A stretch of DNA of 64,000 bases from Viscum album (Eukaryota > Streptophyta > Magnoliopsida > Santalales > Viscaceae): positions 954,092,097 to 954,156,096 of the forward strand of contig OY728121.1 of the NCBI GenBank assembly GCA_963277665.1, in the 5' to 3' direction. Position 1 is the first letter of the stretch. The number at the start of each line of letters is the position of its first letter. A program made the translations under genes and the position numbers. Below are positions 1 through 11,200 of the stretch, in pieces. The notes under the pieces were generated by a model, which worked only from the letters and a program-made list of their open reading frames with translations, was not told the DNA's origin and did no database searches.

Positions 1-700
1 GCTATCAAAGTCACGGATCATTAGGGATTTTCAAAGACTAGGTTTTATTCCACCAAATAATCAGTCAACCTTGAATTTGAGGGTAATGAAAAAGCCAGAG
101 GCATATCGTGCATGTCTTGTGATGTTTTCCTCATTCGTCCTAATATATTATTCTTCTTTTTTCTTGAGGGAAAAGAAATACCTCTCCATTTTAAGTCAAA
201 GAGTGAGAGGAAGATATTTATCAGAAAACATTTTTCAGAATTCCTTTCACTCCATTGATTCGATCTCTTCAACATGCATTATATTCTTGATCAATATCCC
301 CTAATGATAAACTTCTCTCCCCATAAAATAAATATCCTATAGAACCTTATCTTACTCAGATCATTAAAGGATATAGAATATCATCTCAATGGAGTTGATC
401 CATTATTCCGTAATTAAGGAATCCAATGATCCATTGAAAGTAGGAGTCCTTTATCACATAATGATCTCTATTGTAGATTGTTCTCTCTTAGTGGGATTTG
501 GGAACTCCTCCTGATCTCGGTTTATATTCAGAACCCAACTCAACTGAGAGAGTATTTTCACAAAGTTTTCAATTTCCACTCCCATTTGGATGATCATCTC
601 ACTGGGGTAGTCATCACATTACCCATCACACTGGTTGTTTACTTGATTCCTCATATTTTCGGACATTGGCTAGAATAAAGGGAAAATTAGGGATGATTAT
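1..700 (-). pseudogene. Ty3/gypsy gag fragment of element G1, runs off the left edge
   Basis: Decayed gag (capsid) remnant read on the minus strand. No domain is recognisable on its own. The call rests on nucleotide-level similarity to the gag of the gypsy element at 62.9-63.4 kb: the block at about 200-320 lines up with 63145-63270, and the block at about 10-80 lines up with 62950-63030, in the same orientation and order. The longest open stretch is 45-275, too short for a gag of 300-400 residues. PBS-leader and 5' LTR follow at higher coordinates, as expected for a minus-strand element. Gag packages the element RNA in the cytoplasm; this copy cannot make an intact protein. The rest of gag and all of pol lie left of the window. 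Confidence 0.6.
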
Positions 701-1192
701 TTTTAATCTATGAAAAACATTATATGAATCCAATTAAATTAAAGGGATAAGTTATAAATTAAATGTATTTACTTAACATATGAATTTATAGGCTTCAATC
801 TATGTTATCCATGATTTATTTCATTAACATATATTATTATGAGCATTTTTTTACCTTAATAATGGCTCATAATTAAATTATGAATTTATCAAAGCATATC
901 CCATGGGAGTGTCAAACTAGGTTTGCATCAAGGCCCATTATCATGCACCAATCCCCAGTTGAGTCTATCTCAGCATGTTTTTTTTTGGGTTTTACCCCTA
1001 TGTACATCTGTGACAGATCCATATCCACTCATAGTATCAATACATGGATGTATTTTCTTAATAAAACACTTATGATATACATTAAAATAATCTTGGGATG
1101 CTTTATCATACTTAGTCTTATCCCTAAGTCTTTTGCTAGAGTTTTCTAGTCCTAATCACAAAAATAACTAAGCTTCCATTTGATACCAACTA
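701..1192 (-). other. G1 leader with primer-binding site at 1178-1190
   Basis: Untranslated leader between gag and 5' LTR. At 1178-1190 the minus strand reads TTGGTATCA, matching the first nine bases of the PBS complementary to plant initiator-Met tRNA; the remainder has decayed. Sequence at about 1100-1190 resembles the leader of the G5 element (63740-63820). Open frames here, including one at 880-1149, show no recognisable domain and I treat them as chance. Confidence 0.65.
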
Positions 1193-2490
1193 TGACAACC
1201 CTTATCTTTATTACACATTAATACATGATTTATTACATAATAATACAATTAATAAAACCTGGAAGATCGATAAGTCTAGTGTATTTTGGAATTAGGTACA
1301 TTATATAACAATTTAATATAGAAAAAACAATATCTTTATCAAAATCTTCCTTAAAATGCTCAGACTTAAAACTGCATGAGATAACATGGGGACATGTATA
1401 AGAAAGGGGTGAGCAATAAATCCCAATAAGAGAATAAAAATGGAATAACATAAATAATGAATCACTTGTTATAAAATAGGTATATCAATGAGATATAAAA
1501 GGGGTGATAATAATGAAAATGAACAATGATGCATGATATAGAATGATAAAATAAAGGCAACATGGGAAATGTGGCAACATCTTAAAACAATGCATCATAA
1601 ACATAGGTCAAAGATAACTACTAAGAAATCATGATGGAAAAAGTCCCATAAATGAATCAAGTTCAATAATTGGCCTAACATGATGTCTCATGATACTAAA
1701 CATTACCCAATGCATTGGAGCACTATATAATTTTGGGTTCACCCGTCACATTCATTTCATTCTCATGCTTAAGTGTCCCACATAGATCAAACAACATGAA
1801 TTAATTCAACATCATAATTTATTATATGATTAAGTAGTGTTGAATACATAAATTTAAGCCCCAAATAAAAGAATAATAATTGTATAAATTTGAATACCAT
1901 TGATAGGAAATAGGTATGGTATTCACGACACAATTGTTTTGGAATGTAAAATCATAGTGAAAATTCAGCAGCATAACGACGTTACTTAAAAATTCATAAA
2001 ATGGGTTTATGATAGAGAAAATGGTATCTCATAATTTGGACATAAAATAGGCAGTAATAGGGATATGTAAATACATATCCAAATATTAGGAGTAGGAAAT
2101 AGAAGGAATAAGATAATAAAGAAACTTTAATAAAGAGGAGAATGAGAGGATCCCATAATAAATTTCTACAGTGTAACAAGTGTACATAAAGTATCATGGG
2201 AGGATTAATGTGAGTGAAAGGGGGATATCATAATTTATAAATCAAATGGAAATTAAGGGGGATATTAAGGAACATATCCCAACATAAGAAAATTTAAATT
2301 AGGAGACATAAAATAAGTTATTGTTAAAAAGAGGAGAGTGGAAGATCCACTACTTGAATGTGTTACTCCAAATGCTTGGGAGGAGATTTTTGAGATCTTG
2401 GGGGAACCTTGGGAGGACTATAGAGATGGTTGGTTAGATTTAGGATGTGATAAAAGGATTTTTAGTGAAGATAAATGAGATCTTGGGTGG

Positions 2491-2500
2491 GTTTATATAG
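2491..2500 (-). promoter_or_regulatory. Putative TATA box of G1 LTR
   Basis: The minus strand reads CTATATAAAC inside the LTR, followed downstream by a CCACCC-rich stretch. The homologous site in the G4 LTR is at 53311-53320. Position and orientation fit the core promoter separating U3 from R. Confidence 0.5.
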
Positions 2501-3400
2501 AAAAATAGTGGGGATTTCTTTATTATTTTTCAAACTTAGGTTTTGAACTCTCTATAATAAAACACACAAAACATCAAACCATTATATATATTTTTCCCAT
2601 GTTTTTAAAAAAATGAGAGTATTTATCATTATTTTATAAGTCCAAATACTTAAATTAAAAAAATAACAACCTTTCTAACATGGAAGTGATTCATGTTCTT
2701 AAAGAAATGATTTTAAAATTTTAAAATTTTAAAATATATTATAAGTTTTGGAGGGTTCTAAATGACTTTATAAAATTGATCAAATAAACTTAAAATCACA
2801 TTATTTTAAATGGAAAAAATATATTTGGTCTTTTATACCCTTTATATTATTTATTACATCACTATTGGGTCATTATGATGTCATAACACACACTATAATT
2901 ATACCGTATTTAATTTTTACCTGAAAATTCGACTATCTCAGAAAATTAGAAAAAATTCAAAATTGGATAATTTCAACATTATTATTCAAAAAATTATAAT
3001 CATATTATCAAAATAATTTTATAAATATGTGTATTTTCAATTTTTAAAATAAGATTGGACATTTATTAGGAAATGTTGTTTTTTTTGACAATAACAGTTT
3101 TTGAACCCTTATAAAAATTACATTTGACTTCATAAAAATTATATGATCATTTATATTTATAAAAAATTATTTAATAATAATATTTCAATAAAATATTATT
3201 TATTTTAAAAATAAACTAATTCATTAAAATAATTTCCTTAATTGAATTTGAATATTACCCAAAATTACAATTTTTGTTTTATTGTATCAAAATCAAAATC
3301 ATAAAGTCGAAATGAGATGAAAATATATAAATTATTCTATATACATAATCATGTTATTAGTTACTTGATAAATATACCTTTAATACACCAAAAAACATCC

Positions 3401-3440
3401 TAAGAGTAAGGTGCGCTATAGTGATACTCTCATGGAGTGG
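3401..3440. repeat. Conserved 40-bp block in G1 LTR
   Basis: This block (GTAAGGTGCGCTATAGTGAT and its flanks) is matched at roughly 85 percent by 53692-53733 in the G4 LTR, while surrounding sequence has diverged much more. It lies in U3, upstream of the TATA box in element sense, so a regulatory role is possible but unproven. Confidence 0.45.
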
Positions 3441-3859
3441 TTAGACATACATGGTTTGGTCCATGATCTTGATGAGATTGAACTTCTCCCATAAACGGTT
3501 TCGCTCATGCTTAAAACATTGGATATAAGCATGGGATTGGTCAAGAGAAAATCCCATTTTTTATATCTCCCTCAGAAGCTTCGATAAATGAGATTCATAG
3601 GGTATGATCCTATTGGTTGAGGCCATCACTTCCTTTGTCCATGTCAATTGGATTTGTTAAAAATATATATTTATACTAATCATAGGATCACTATTCAATG
3701 AATATATTATCAATGGTAATGATAATTAGATGTCTTTTAAATCCCATATGATATAATAAAACCAAATAAGTTAATGTTTTTTCTATAACCACATTATATA
3801 ATAAGAAATTTAATTAAATTATAAGGGAAATTTTATTTATACCATTTCAAGTCGTTACA

Positions 3860-5734
3860 ATGTAATAACTAAGGCCCATTTGTTTAAGGTAATATATTGA
3901 TGCCTCTGTTTTAGTGATCTCACTAACCAATTAATTCCTCTCACCTCATTATATTACCATGGTTTGAAATGTGAATACAAAACTTGATATAAAAGAAATG
4001 AAAAGGAGGATCAAGTATATTATCACATGAGATTATTTAGAAAGGAATGAGAAACTAGATATGTTTAAGAACTCATCTTAGAAGTGATGAAGTGTATGAA
4101 ACCAAATACATGAACATATTTTTTTGAAATTATAGTGTTTGATGACGAAAAAAGTGTTCACTTATGGGGGATTGGTATTTGAAGTTGTGTTGGATTCTAT
4201 AAGTGTTGTTTATTGAAGGATATAGGGGCATGAGAGTTGTATATTTTCTCTCATTTGGAGTCAATATCAAATGGGTCATTATAGATTTGAAAAAAGAGGA
4301 AAAACCTACACTGGATTATAAATTTTCTAAGAGACAAAATTGAATTTTATATGGGTCAACCGGTCTTGTATTATTTATTAAGCATAATACAATGAAATCC
4401 ATATTTTTACAAGTAATTATACAATTCCTCACACCAACATAAGACACATTATTGACAATAAAATATCATATAATCACACACATTCCTTACATTTGGTAGA
4501 ATCATTATTATTTATACATGAAAAAATATTTGAATCATAAACTCTTTACTGGTTCTATTGTTAAAATTCTAATTTTAAGACATAGCCCTTCCACTTTATA
4601 TCTTTTTTAGTCACATGCAGGCCTTCCAATTATTTTAATACATATTACTTACAAACATTCATACACACTTGGATTATTTTATTACTTCAATTATAATTGT
4701 AATCATATGGCCTTCCATTTTATGCATTATTATTCTTTTCAACAATGTTCTAGCCCCTATGATTGAATTTTTATATGTATTGGAATTTAATCTTCGAGAT
4801 TCACATTTTTTTCATTTTTTTTGATTATTTTCAGGTTCTAAAAATGAAATAAATTTATTTGTTCAAGAATTTTTCTGTTTTACCAATTTATTCACATGAA
4901 CCTATTTCTATATAGCCAAAAATTATATGTATCTAATTTTTATTTAATGATCTTACATTTAAATTATTAGATTTGTAATTTTATGGAATATACAATCTTT
5001 TTAACACCTACATAATGTGTTTTTTTTCATTTCTAGCTTCTTATTTTGAGTTTCTATTTACTGCTTGTGAAATTTTGAGTAGATGTTAGTGAGGAGTTCC
5101 TGTGAATGACTCTTCTTCAACAATTGTGGAAAATGCTTGGGGTTGGGGGATTGAATCAATATACTTTCCATAGTATTGCGATGTACCATTTTTCATGGTA
5201 TGTTTTAGGTGGATCTTACTAGTTTTGTATATATTTTTTGATCTTGTTAGACTATTAAGTATCTTAAATAATGTATTGATTCATTGTGTATTAAATTTAT
5301 TTGTTAATATAATTAATCTTTTTCCTATATTTGATCATATGTGAGAAGATCCTCCTATTTAATAAATACAACATGTATATTATATATGATATATTAATAA
5401 ATATAAAATCATTTTTTGGTAATAAAAACATATCATATTTATTTAAAAATAATTTATAAAAAGATATTAAATGTTGGTAATATTATTACCAACATAAAAA
5501 TATATTGTGTGAATCTTTTGATGAATATTTTAATGAACAAATAATTATATGTTGGTATTATTATAATTGTAACCGAATCATTGAATATGTTATCATATCT
5601 TTTAGTGACAAAGTTTTTAACAAAAGTTTAGTGACATGGACATATCTTTTGGTAAAATGATTTACGAATATAAAATTTACTATTACCAATAGATATGTCA
5701 CTATTAGAAAACTTTATAAGTTTTTTAGCGAGAA
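3860..5734. other. Unassigned AT-rich DNA between G1 and copia C1
   Basis: I recognise no coding domain on either strand. The last part (5250-5734) carries AGTGACA motifs at about 5603 and 5632 and a CACTATTAGAAAA string at about 5699 that resembles a CACTA terminus. It occupies the place where the first half of the copia 5' LTR should be. A separate insertion or a deletion junction would explain this, but no second end could be defined. Confidence 0.35.
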
Positions 5735-6197
5735 TAGGTGTTTGAAAGCTTCCAAGTGGTATGATAAATTTTCGAAATAGGTACTTAAATGCTTATAAAA
5801 TGAGGATCCATGACATGGAAAATTCATTAAATTCTATAAATTTTCCAGTACTCTAGTCCCTCTAAAAGACTAAGAATCCTCTCAAGTCTTCAAAAATAAT
5901 CAAAGTCTCTTTGTTGGTACGCTACAATAAAGACATTTTATTACACTTTTGATTTCATAGTCTCTTTAAGGGTTACTATCAACTATGTACAAGTATAGAG
6001 TGACAATACACCCTTGTATCTTAAATAGGATTCATTTGTAACCCATTTTACAACCAACTTGGCAAGGGTGAATATAATTTTAAGGAGAAAAACCTTCCAA
6101 TGTTCCTTAGTGGGATCCATCTATCATAATCTAAGAAATAGACAAACCATTACCCACTAATATCTCCAAAAATATTAAGAGTATATTTCCACCAACA
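5735..6197 (+). repeat. Truncated 5' LTR of copia element C1
   Basis: The final part of the 5' LTR, ending ..CCACCAACA at 6197. It aligns first with 11046-11199 (shared GAGGATCCATG and AATCCTCTCAA) and then with 33245-33520 (shared CTCTTTAAGGGTTA, GTGGGATCCAT, CCACCAA). These are the two halves of the 3' LTR. About 520 bp present at the start of the 3' LTR (10525-11045) have no counterpart here, so this copy is 5'-truncated. Confidence 0.7.
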
Positions 6198-6209
6198 TGA
6201 ATATGAAAA
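6198..6209 (+). other. Decayed primer-binding site of C1
   Basis: TGAATATGAAAA directly follows the LTR end. It matches the initiator-Met PBS TGGTATCAGAG at most positions, with substitutions. The position immediately after the CA terminus supports the call. Confidence 0.45.
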
Positions 6210-6329
6210 TTTCTAACTATATATTTAAGGATAAACATACTACTTAAAACTCTCAAAGTGGTCTAGGTACTCTCAACTCCAAAGCCCCCCACATATGAAT
6301 ATAAGTCACTTTAAATTTTTTACATGAGA

Positions 6330-6990
6330 AAAAAATGTGAGAACGATGATCTCATGTGTTAAGGACACATTTTTAATGAATTATTCAATTATATATTTTA
6401 ATCTTACCAATAAAACCTATAGTAAAAGAGATTTGGGATGATTTGGAATAAAAATACATCACCAAGGATGTGGAAAGCATGGAATTCATAGTAAGAAAGT
6501 TCATTTTAGACAAAAATGGTAGATAATAGATCTATCATAGATCATTTATTTGAAATACAACACATCTTACAAAATTTAAATAAAAAAAGGTGAAAAAGGA
6601 TGATGTCATCATTTTCACATCCGTCATCGATAAAATCTCCCCTTCTTTGAATAATGTTAAACATTATATTAAAAACAAGAAGAAATATATTTCCCATAAT
6701 GAGTTACTCAATTACCTTAAAATTGAGGAGGAATATAAAAAGAATAATGTGGGAATTGAACCTAAGTATGATAAATACATGGTCCTTATGGTGGAGGGAG
6801 TGGGTTTATATATGTATTTAAAGGGTAAAAACATCTAAACCATCCCCCAAAAGGAAGGTCTCAATTAAAGAAGAAGAAATGAACATGATACTTCTATGGG
6901 AAGTCATGACATTTCAAATAGTACTATCATATTTATAAGAATAAGGATAGAAAAAATGATTCAAAGGATCACTTTGAGAAAATGATATTT
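6330..6990 (+). pseudogene. Ty1/copia gag (UBN2 family) remnant
   Basis: Copia capsid protein remnant, first domain of the C1 polyprotein. In frame pieces I read the conserved opening (..CENDDLMC.GHIFNEL..), then a stretch resembling ..EIWDDLE.KY.., then an open segment at 6590-6838 with IDKISPSLNNVKHYIKNKKK and YLKIEEEYKKNN. These match the copia gag pattern in which a 'lPPSW..F...L.hkk' segment precedes 'LRIEE'. The CCHC zinc knuckle expected at about 6850-7000 is not intact. Several stops and frameshifts break the frame. PBS lies upstream and protease follows directly, the standard copia order. Confidence 0.8.
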
Positions 6991-7019
6991 AAATATAATG
7001 ATCCTTAAAATATCACTCA

Positions 7020-7340
7020 TTGGTGGATTGACTCCAGAGCTACTTGACATGTGTGCAATATAAAATCACTCTTCAAGATGATGAAACCAATCAGTGAAGA
7101 GACATTGCTCTACACAGGGAACTCTACATGCATAAATATACATGGAAGAGGTGTGGTTGATCTTGAGTTTACCTAAAGAAAGATCATCACTTTAAATAAT
7201 GTCTTGTATGTTCCTGAAGTTCATAGGAAATTAGTTTCAAGGATATTCTTAAACAAGCATGGTTTTAAGCTTGTCTTCGAGGAAAATTCGAGGGTGATAT
7301 ATTTATTGGGAAGGGTTACTTGTATGATTGATTATTAAAA
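7020..7340 (+). pseudogene. Copia protease and GAG-pre-integrase remnant
   Basis: The aspartic protease of copia cuts the polyprotein. The frame at about 7022-7290 reads WIDSRAT followed by HVCN.KSLFK, a GNS block, HGRGVVDLEF, then LNNVLYVPEVHRKLVS and LLNKHGFKLVF-type residues. This is the typical copia protease order. The catalytic Asp of the D-S/T-G motif is kept, but Gly has become Arg (DSRAT), which should kill activity. A GAG-pre-integrase trace (GKGYLYD) follows at about 7305-7330. In-frame stops are present. Continuous with gag upstream and integrase downstream. Confidence 0.8.
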
Positions 7341-7519
7341 TTAAATATATATGTTTTTTATTATTACTTCATACATTATCTTAATTTATAGAATAATATT
7401 TTAGGTCACATAAATTATAATAAAATATATAAAAAATTAAATTATTACCTAACATGGATAAAAATGATCATAAATGTGTGACTTTATTGCAAACTAAAAT
7501 AGTAAGTAAATCATTTACA

Positions 7520-8260
7520 ACAAAAAAAGGAAAATTAATTTATTATAATAATACATAGTGATGTATGTGATTTGTATGATATACCCACCATAGGTAATAA
7601 AAATTAATTTGAAAATTTTATTGATGATTACTATAGATTTTTCAATTTCTATATTTTACAAGATAAAGTTGAAGTTATAGATAAATTTAGTATTTATAAA
7701 AATGAGGTTAAAAACCTATGATAAATTAAAATTAAATTCCTATTATTTGAAAAGGAAGGAAAATATTACAAACCATAATTGTTTGAATCCCTAATGATCA
7801 TACAGAAAATGATATCTCCCTATAAACCTCAACTGGATGGTGTAGCCGACAAAAAGAATACAACATTAATGTAAAGAGATAATTCTATGATTTCTATATC
7901 GGGTCTCTCTAGAGGATTTTCAAGAGAGGTATTGTTAACTATGTGTCAAATCCTAAATAGATTTCCCACAAAAAGGGTCAGATGCGAATATATATAAATT
8001 TTAGAAGAATAGGGATCCAAACCTCAATTATTTAAAGGTTTGTGGTTTTCATGTAATTATAAGAGTACCAAAACATAAAAGGGATTATTTTTGTCAAAAG
8101 AAGAATTGATAGAATATTTCTTGGACATGAGGAGAATTAAAAACCTTATTGATTCATATTTATAGAATCAAATGATTTAATACCTACTAAATTAGCTATT
8201 GAATCAAAAGTTGATATCTTTAATGAATCTAGGTTTACCTCTTTACCCAAGAAAGTTTAA
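7520..8260 (+). pseudogene. Copia integrase remnant
   Basis: Copia integrase inserts element cDNA. The best preserved part is at about 7800-8220: MSPYKPQLDGVADKKN (counterpart of SPYTPQQNGVAERKN, which carries the catalytic Glu; here an Asp, in DKKN, sits at that place), then SGLSRGFSREVLLT, QILNRFPTKR, a LKGLWFSCN segment, and an IESKVDIFNESRF segment typical of the integrase C-terminal region. The first two catalytic Asp positions upstream are too decayed to place. Numerous stops and frameshifts. Order gag-PR-IN-RT identifies Ty1/copia rather than gypsy. Confidence 0.8.
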
Positions 8261-8459
8261 ATAGAGAAATCTAGCTCAAATTAATGAGTATCTCTAGATG
8301 ATACGACTGAAAAGGTTCATAAAATTAAATTAACTTAGATACCCATGACATATATATCTGATTTCTCTATGTAAATATTTTAAGGAACTAATGATAGTGT
8401 TGTTACACCAACACTATTTTTTCTTAATATATATATATCGATATAAAAACTTTTAAATA

Positions 8460-9130
8460 ATATTTTTCATCTCATAATGAATCTCTTTGGAAGGAACTTA
8501 TAAATAATGAAATGGAATTTATAATTGGGAATAATACATGGATATTAGTTGATCTTACTCAAGGTTCACAACCACTAGGTTTCAAGTGGGTATTTAGAAG
8601 AAAATGAAAAGTTGATGGTATAATTAAAAAATATAGAGCCAGATTGGTTACTAAGGGGTTTACTCAAAAGGAAAGAACTGATTATTTTAATACCTATGCT
8701 CTAGTGGATATTAATAATTCCATCATAATTCTTCTATATTTATCTTACATATATAATTTATAGATTCACTAAATGGATGTTAAAAAAACATTCTTAAATA
8801 GTGGATTAAATGAAGAAATATATATGGAATAATTCGAAGGATTCATAAAACTTAAAAAAAGAATGTTTGAAAATTGTTATGATCCCTCTATGGATTAAAA
8901 AATCCAAAAAAAATCATGTAAAATTTAATTAAATAATTTTATAAAATGGACTTTTATTTATCCAAGATTATACATGTGTTTATATTAAGTTGCATAATAG
9001 TCATAGTGTTGTTATTTGTTTATATGTTGATGATATGATATAATTTAGAGCTAATATAAATCAAATAAATTAGGCTAAGTATATTTTATCTAGAAACTCC
9101 TATAAAAAACATTTAGGTGAATCTAATGTC
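8460..9130 (+). pseudogene. Copia reverse transcriptase remnant
   Basis: Reverse transcriptase of C1. Readable blocks in order: SLWKELINNEMEF, NNTWILVDLTQGSQPLGFKW, KYRARLVTKGFTQKE, DYFNTYA, MDVKKTFLNSGLNEEIYME, FEGFIKL, then ICLYVDDMI at about 9014-9040, where the catalytic YVDD is intact. These are the standard copia RT motifs. At least three in-frame stops and one or more frameshifts separate them. Its RNase H domain follows. Confidence 0.88.
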
Positions 9131-9935
9131 ATTTTGGGAATTAAATATGATAGGAATAATAATTTTATTTTGATTTATCTATCTCATTATATTAAAATGG
9201 TCTTAAATATGTTTGAACAATTTGATTGTTCACTAATTTCTATCCCAAATTCTTATGGGAGTAGGATAATACCAAATCATAGTAGAGAAGTTTATAAACT
9301 GGAATATTAAAGGGTTATCAGGTGTCTCATGTATTCCATAACAAGCACAAGAACCGATATTTCATATGATGTTGAAAATATGAGTAGGTAAACTGGTAAT
9401 CCAGGTTATGTACAATGGGATGTAGTGAAAAGGATAGTCAAATATCTTAAGTATACTATGGATTAATTAATATGTTATAGATAAAAATTAGGGGTTTTGA
9501 AAGTATTTTTCAATGCAATATGAATTACTAATATAGAGGATCAATCTTTTATGAGTGATTGGGTTTTTACACTTAGAGGAGGAGAGATTACTTTAGGATA
9601 AAAAAACTTATATAATTGAATCCACAATGAATTCTAAGTTTGTTACTTTATAAAACATTTGAAAATAAGAAGAATGGATTGGATATATTTTATCAGATCT
9701 ACCATTGTTTCCTATACTAATTTCTGTGGTTTCTATACATTTTGATAGTCAAGAAATGATGGCTATAACATATAACAATAATTATAATGGAAAATTGCGA
9801 CACATTGGTCTTAGACATAGCTATATGTGGTAGTTGATACAAGATTGTATCATGAATATGAAATTTGTTAGACCAAGTAATAATTTGGCTGATCCACTAT
9901 AAAAAAACTTTCAAGGGAGTTTGTGTACACAACAT
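9131..9935 (+). pseudogene. Copia RNase H remnant
   Basis: C-terminal end of the C1 polyprotein. The clearest part, at about 9740-9915, reads HFDSQEMMA then YNGKLRHIGLRHSYMW, then FVRPSNNLADPL. These correspond to the copia RNase H motifs 'CDSQAAI', 'N.K.RHI..RH' and 'NLADPLTK'. The catalytic Asp of the DSQ motif is kept. Frameshifts and stops occur throughout. After it, 9936-10524 holds no recognisable coding sequence and leads to the polypurine tract. Confidence 0.82.
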
Positions 9936-10524
9936 TATTAGGGGAAGGATTAATCTCCTTTTAAAAATTCACCAATTAAGGGACTTCAATTTAACATGTG
10001 ATAACTTCCCATGTATAAGTTCAATGTAGGAAATTATTAAATATGTGTGAAGGAAACACTAAACCTATATTACATCCTTGTAAAATAGTGTTTGGTTCCC
10101 ATGAGAAAAGGATAGTGAGTTTAAAACTCTTAATCAACAAAGGAAATCAAACAAGTGTTGAAATATGGGAACACTATTTTTGATTCACCTATGTGAATAT
10201 AAAAATGGAAAAAATTCAAGGAGATTATAAATTTGGATATGAAACATTCATGAAAGGATAAGCGACACACTACCATAATGGAGTCTAGGTGTATATAAAG
10301 AACTAAGGGGTTTTAATGGACTTTTGTAGGAAGAATTAGGATAAAAACAAGAGTTACATATTCAAGGTAGTGTCTAGTTGTTTCTCTATTCAGCATTGAT
10401 TTGTCTCTATTATATAATGGTTCAAATCAAGATATAAATTTATTTATAAAAATTATTTCCAAGAGAGTATATTTTTTTTAAATTTTCAAAAGGTGCTTTT
10501 AAATATTTTAAAATGATGGAGGAT

Positions 10525-11200
10525 TGTGGGATTTTTAATGTTTTAAAAATATTTAAAATGGGTTTTTTTGGTTTTTAAAGGGTAAGACTTTTATAATCCC
10601 ACATTGAAAAGTGGGTTTGAGTGGGGTCCCCTTAATAAGGGAGAAATCACTTATATTTATTTAAAATGATAAATTATGGAGGAAAAATATAATGGGTGAT
10701 GACGCACCACACTATCTACATGAACACCCATGTGCACGCGTGATTGCACAATATGATGCTTTGATGAAACACTTTTCACTTTTCATGTCATGTTAGTGCA
10801 AGGTGATTAAAGGTGACTTTATTTTTCTTGATGGATTGGTAGGTTGTATCGGTTCAAACCTAGTTCCAAATAATTATATCCAATGGGTAAACCCAATTTT
10901 TCAAATAGGTATGATTTGTATAGTCAATCTGATCAGGAATAATCTGACGAAAAAATACATTCACTAGAAGGTGTGATCTGGGCCCCTTATTTAATTATCC
11001 ATGATCCAATGAATAATATTATTATAGATAATATATTTCTTTATAGAATATGTTTCTAACCACTTCCAAGGGTTAATATATCTTATCCAAAGGGGATCTT
11101 CAATTCCTATAGAAGGAGGATCCATGGAATTGAAAAGTTATTCAATTATTTTAATTCATAATCACTCAAATCCCTCTCCAATATTTGTAATCCTCTCAAT
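10525..11200 (+). repeat. 3' LTR of C1, left half, with polypurine tract just before it
   Basis: Begins TGTGGGATTTTT at 10525 after a purine-rich tract (AAAATGATGGAGGA). A nearby ATCCCACATTGAAAAGTGGG block is common near the start of plant copia LTRs. The end (11046-11199) aligns with 5735-5895 of the 5' LTR. Homology breaks at 11198-11200 and resumes at 33245, because a CACTA transposon inserted here. Confidence 0.7.

Larger units (their letters stand above)
1193..3859 (-). repeat. 5' LTR of gypsy element G1
   Basis: Starts with TG at 1193 next to the PBS and ends ..GTTACA at 3859 (element sense TGTAAC...CA), length about 2.67 kb. It is the same LTR family as 52172-54459: shared blocks include the PBS-proximal end, the promoter region and a conserved 40-bp block. 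It contains no coding sequence; the open frames at 1233-1451 and 1994-2197 fall inside the LTR and are ignored. The next five bases are ATGTA, a candidate target duplication whose partner is outside the window. Confidence 0.7.

Noticed and set aside
71..678. Possible organellar (plastid) insertion, suggested by ORFs at 71-304 and 478-678
   Set aside because: The sequence aligns in order with the gag region of G5 on the minus strand; no plastid gene can be recognised.
880..1149. 89-residue open frame on the plus strand
   Set aside because: It lies in the leader between a gag remnant and an LTR on the opposite strand, has no domain, and matches nothing in the related elements.
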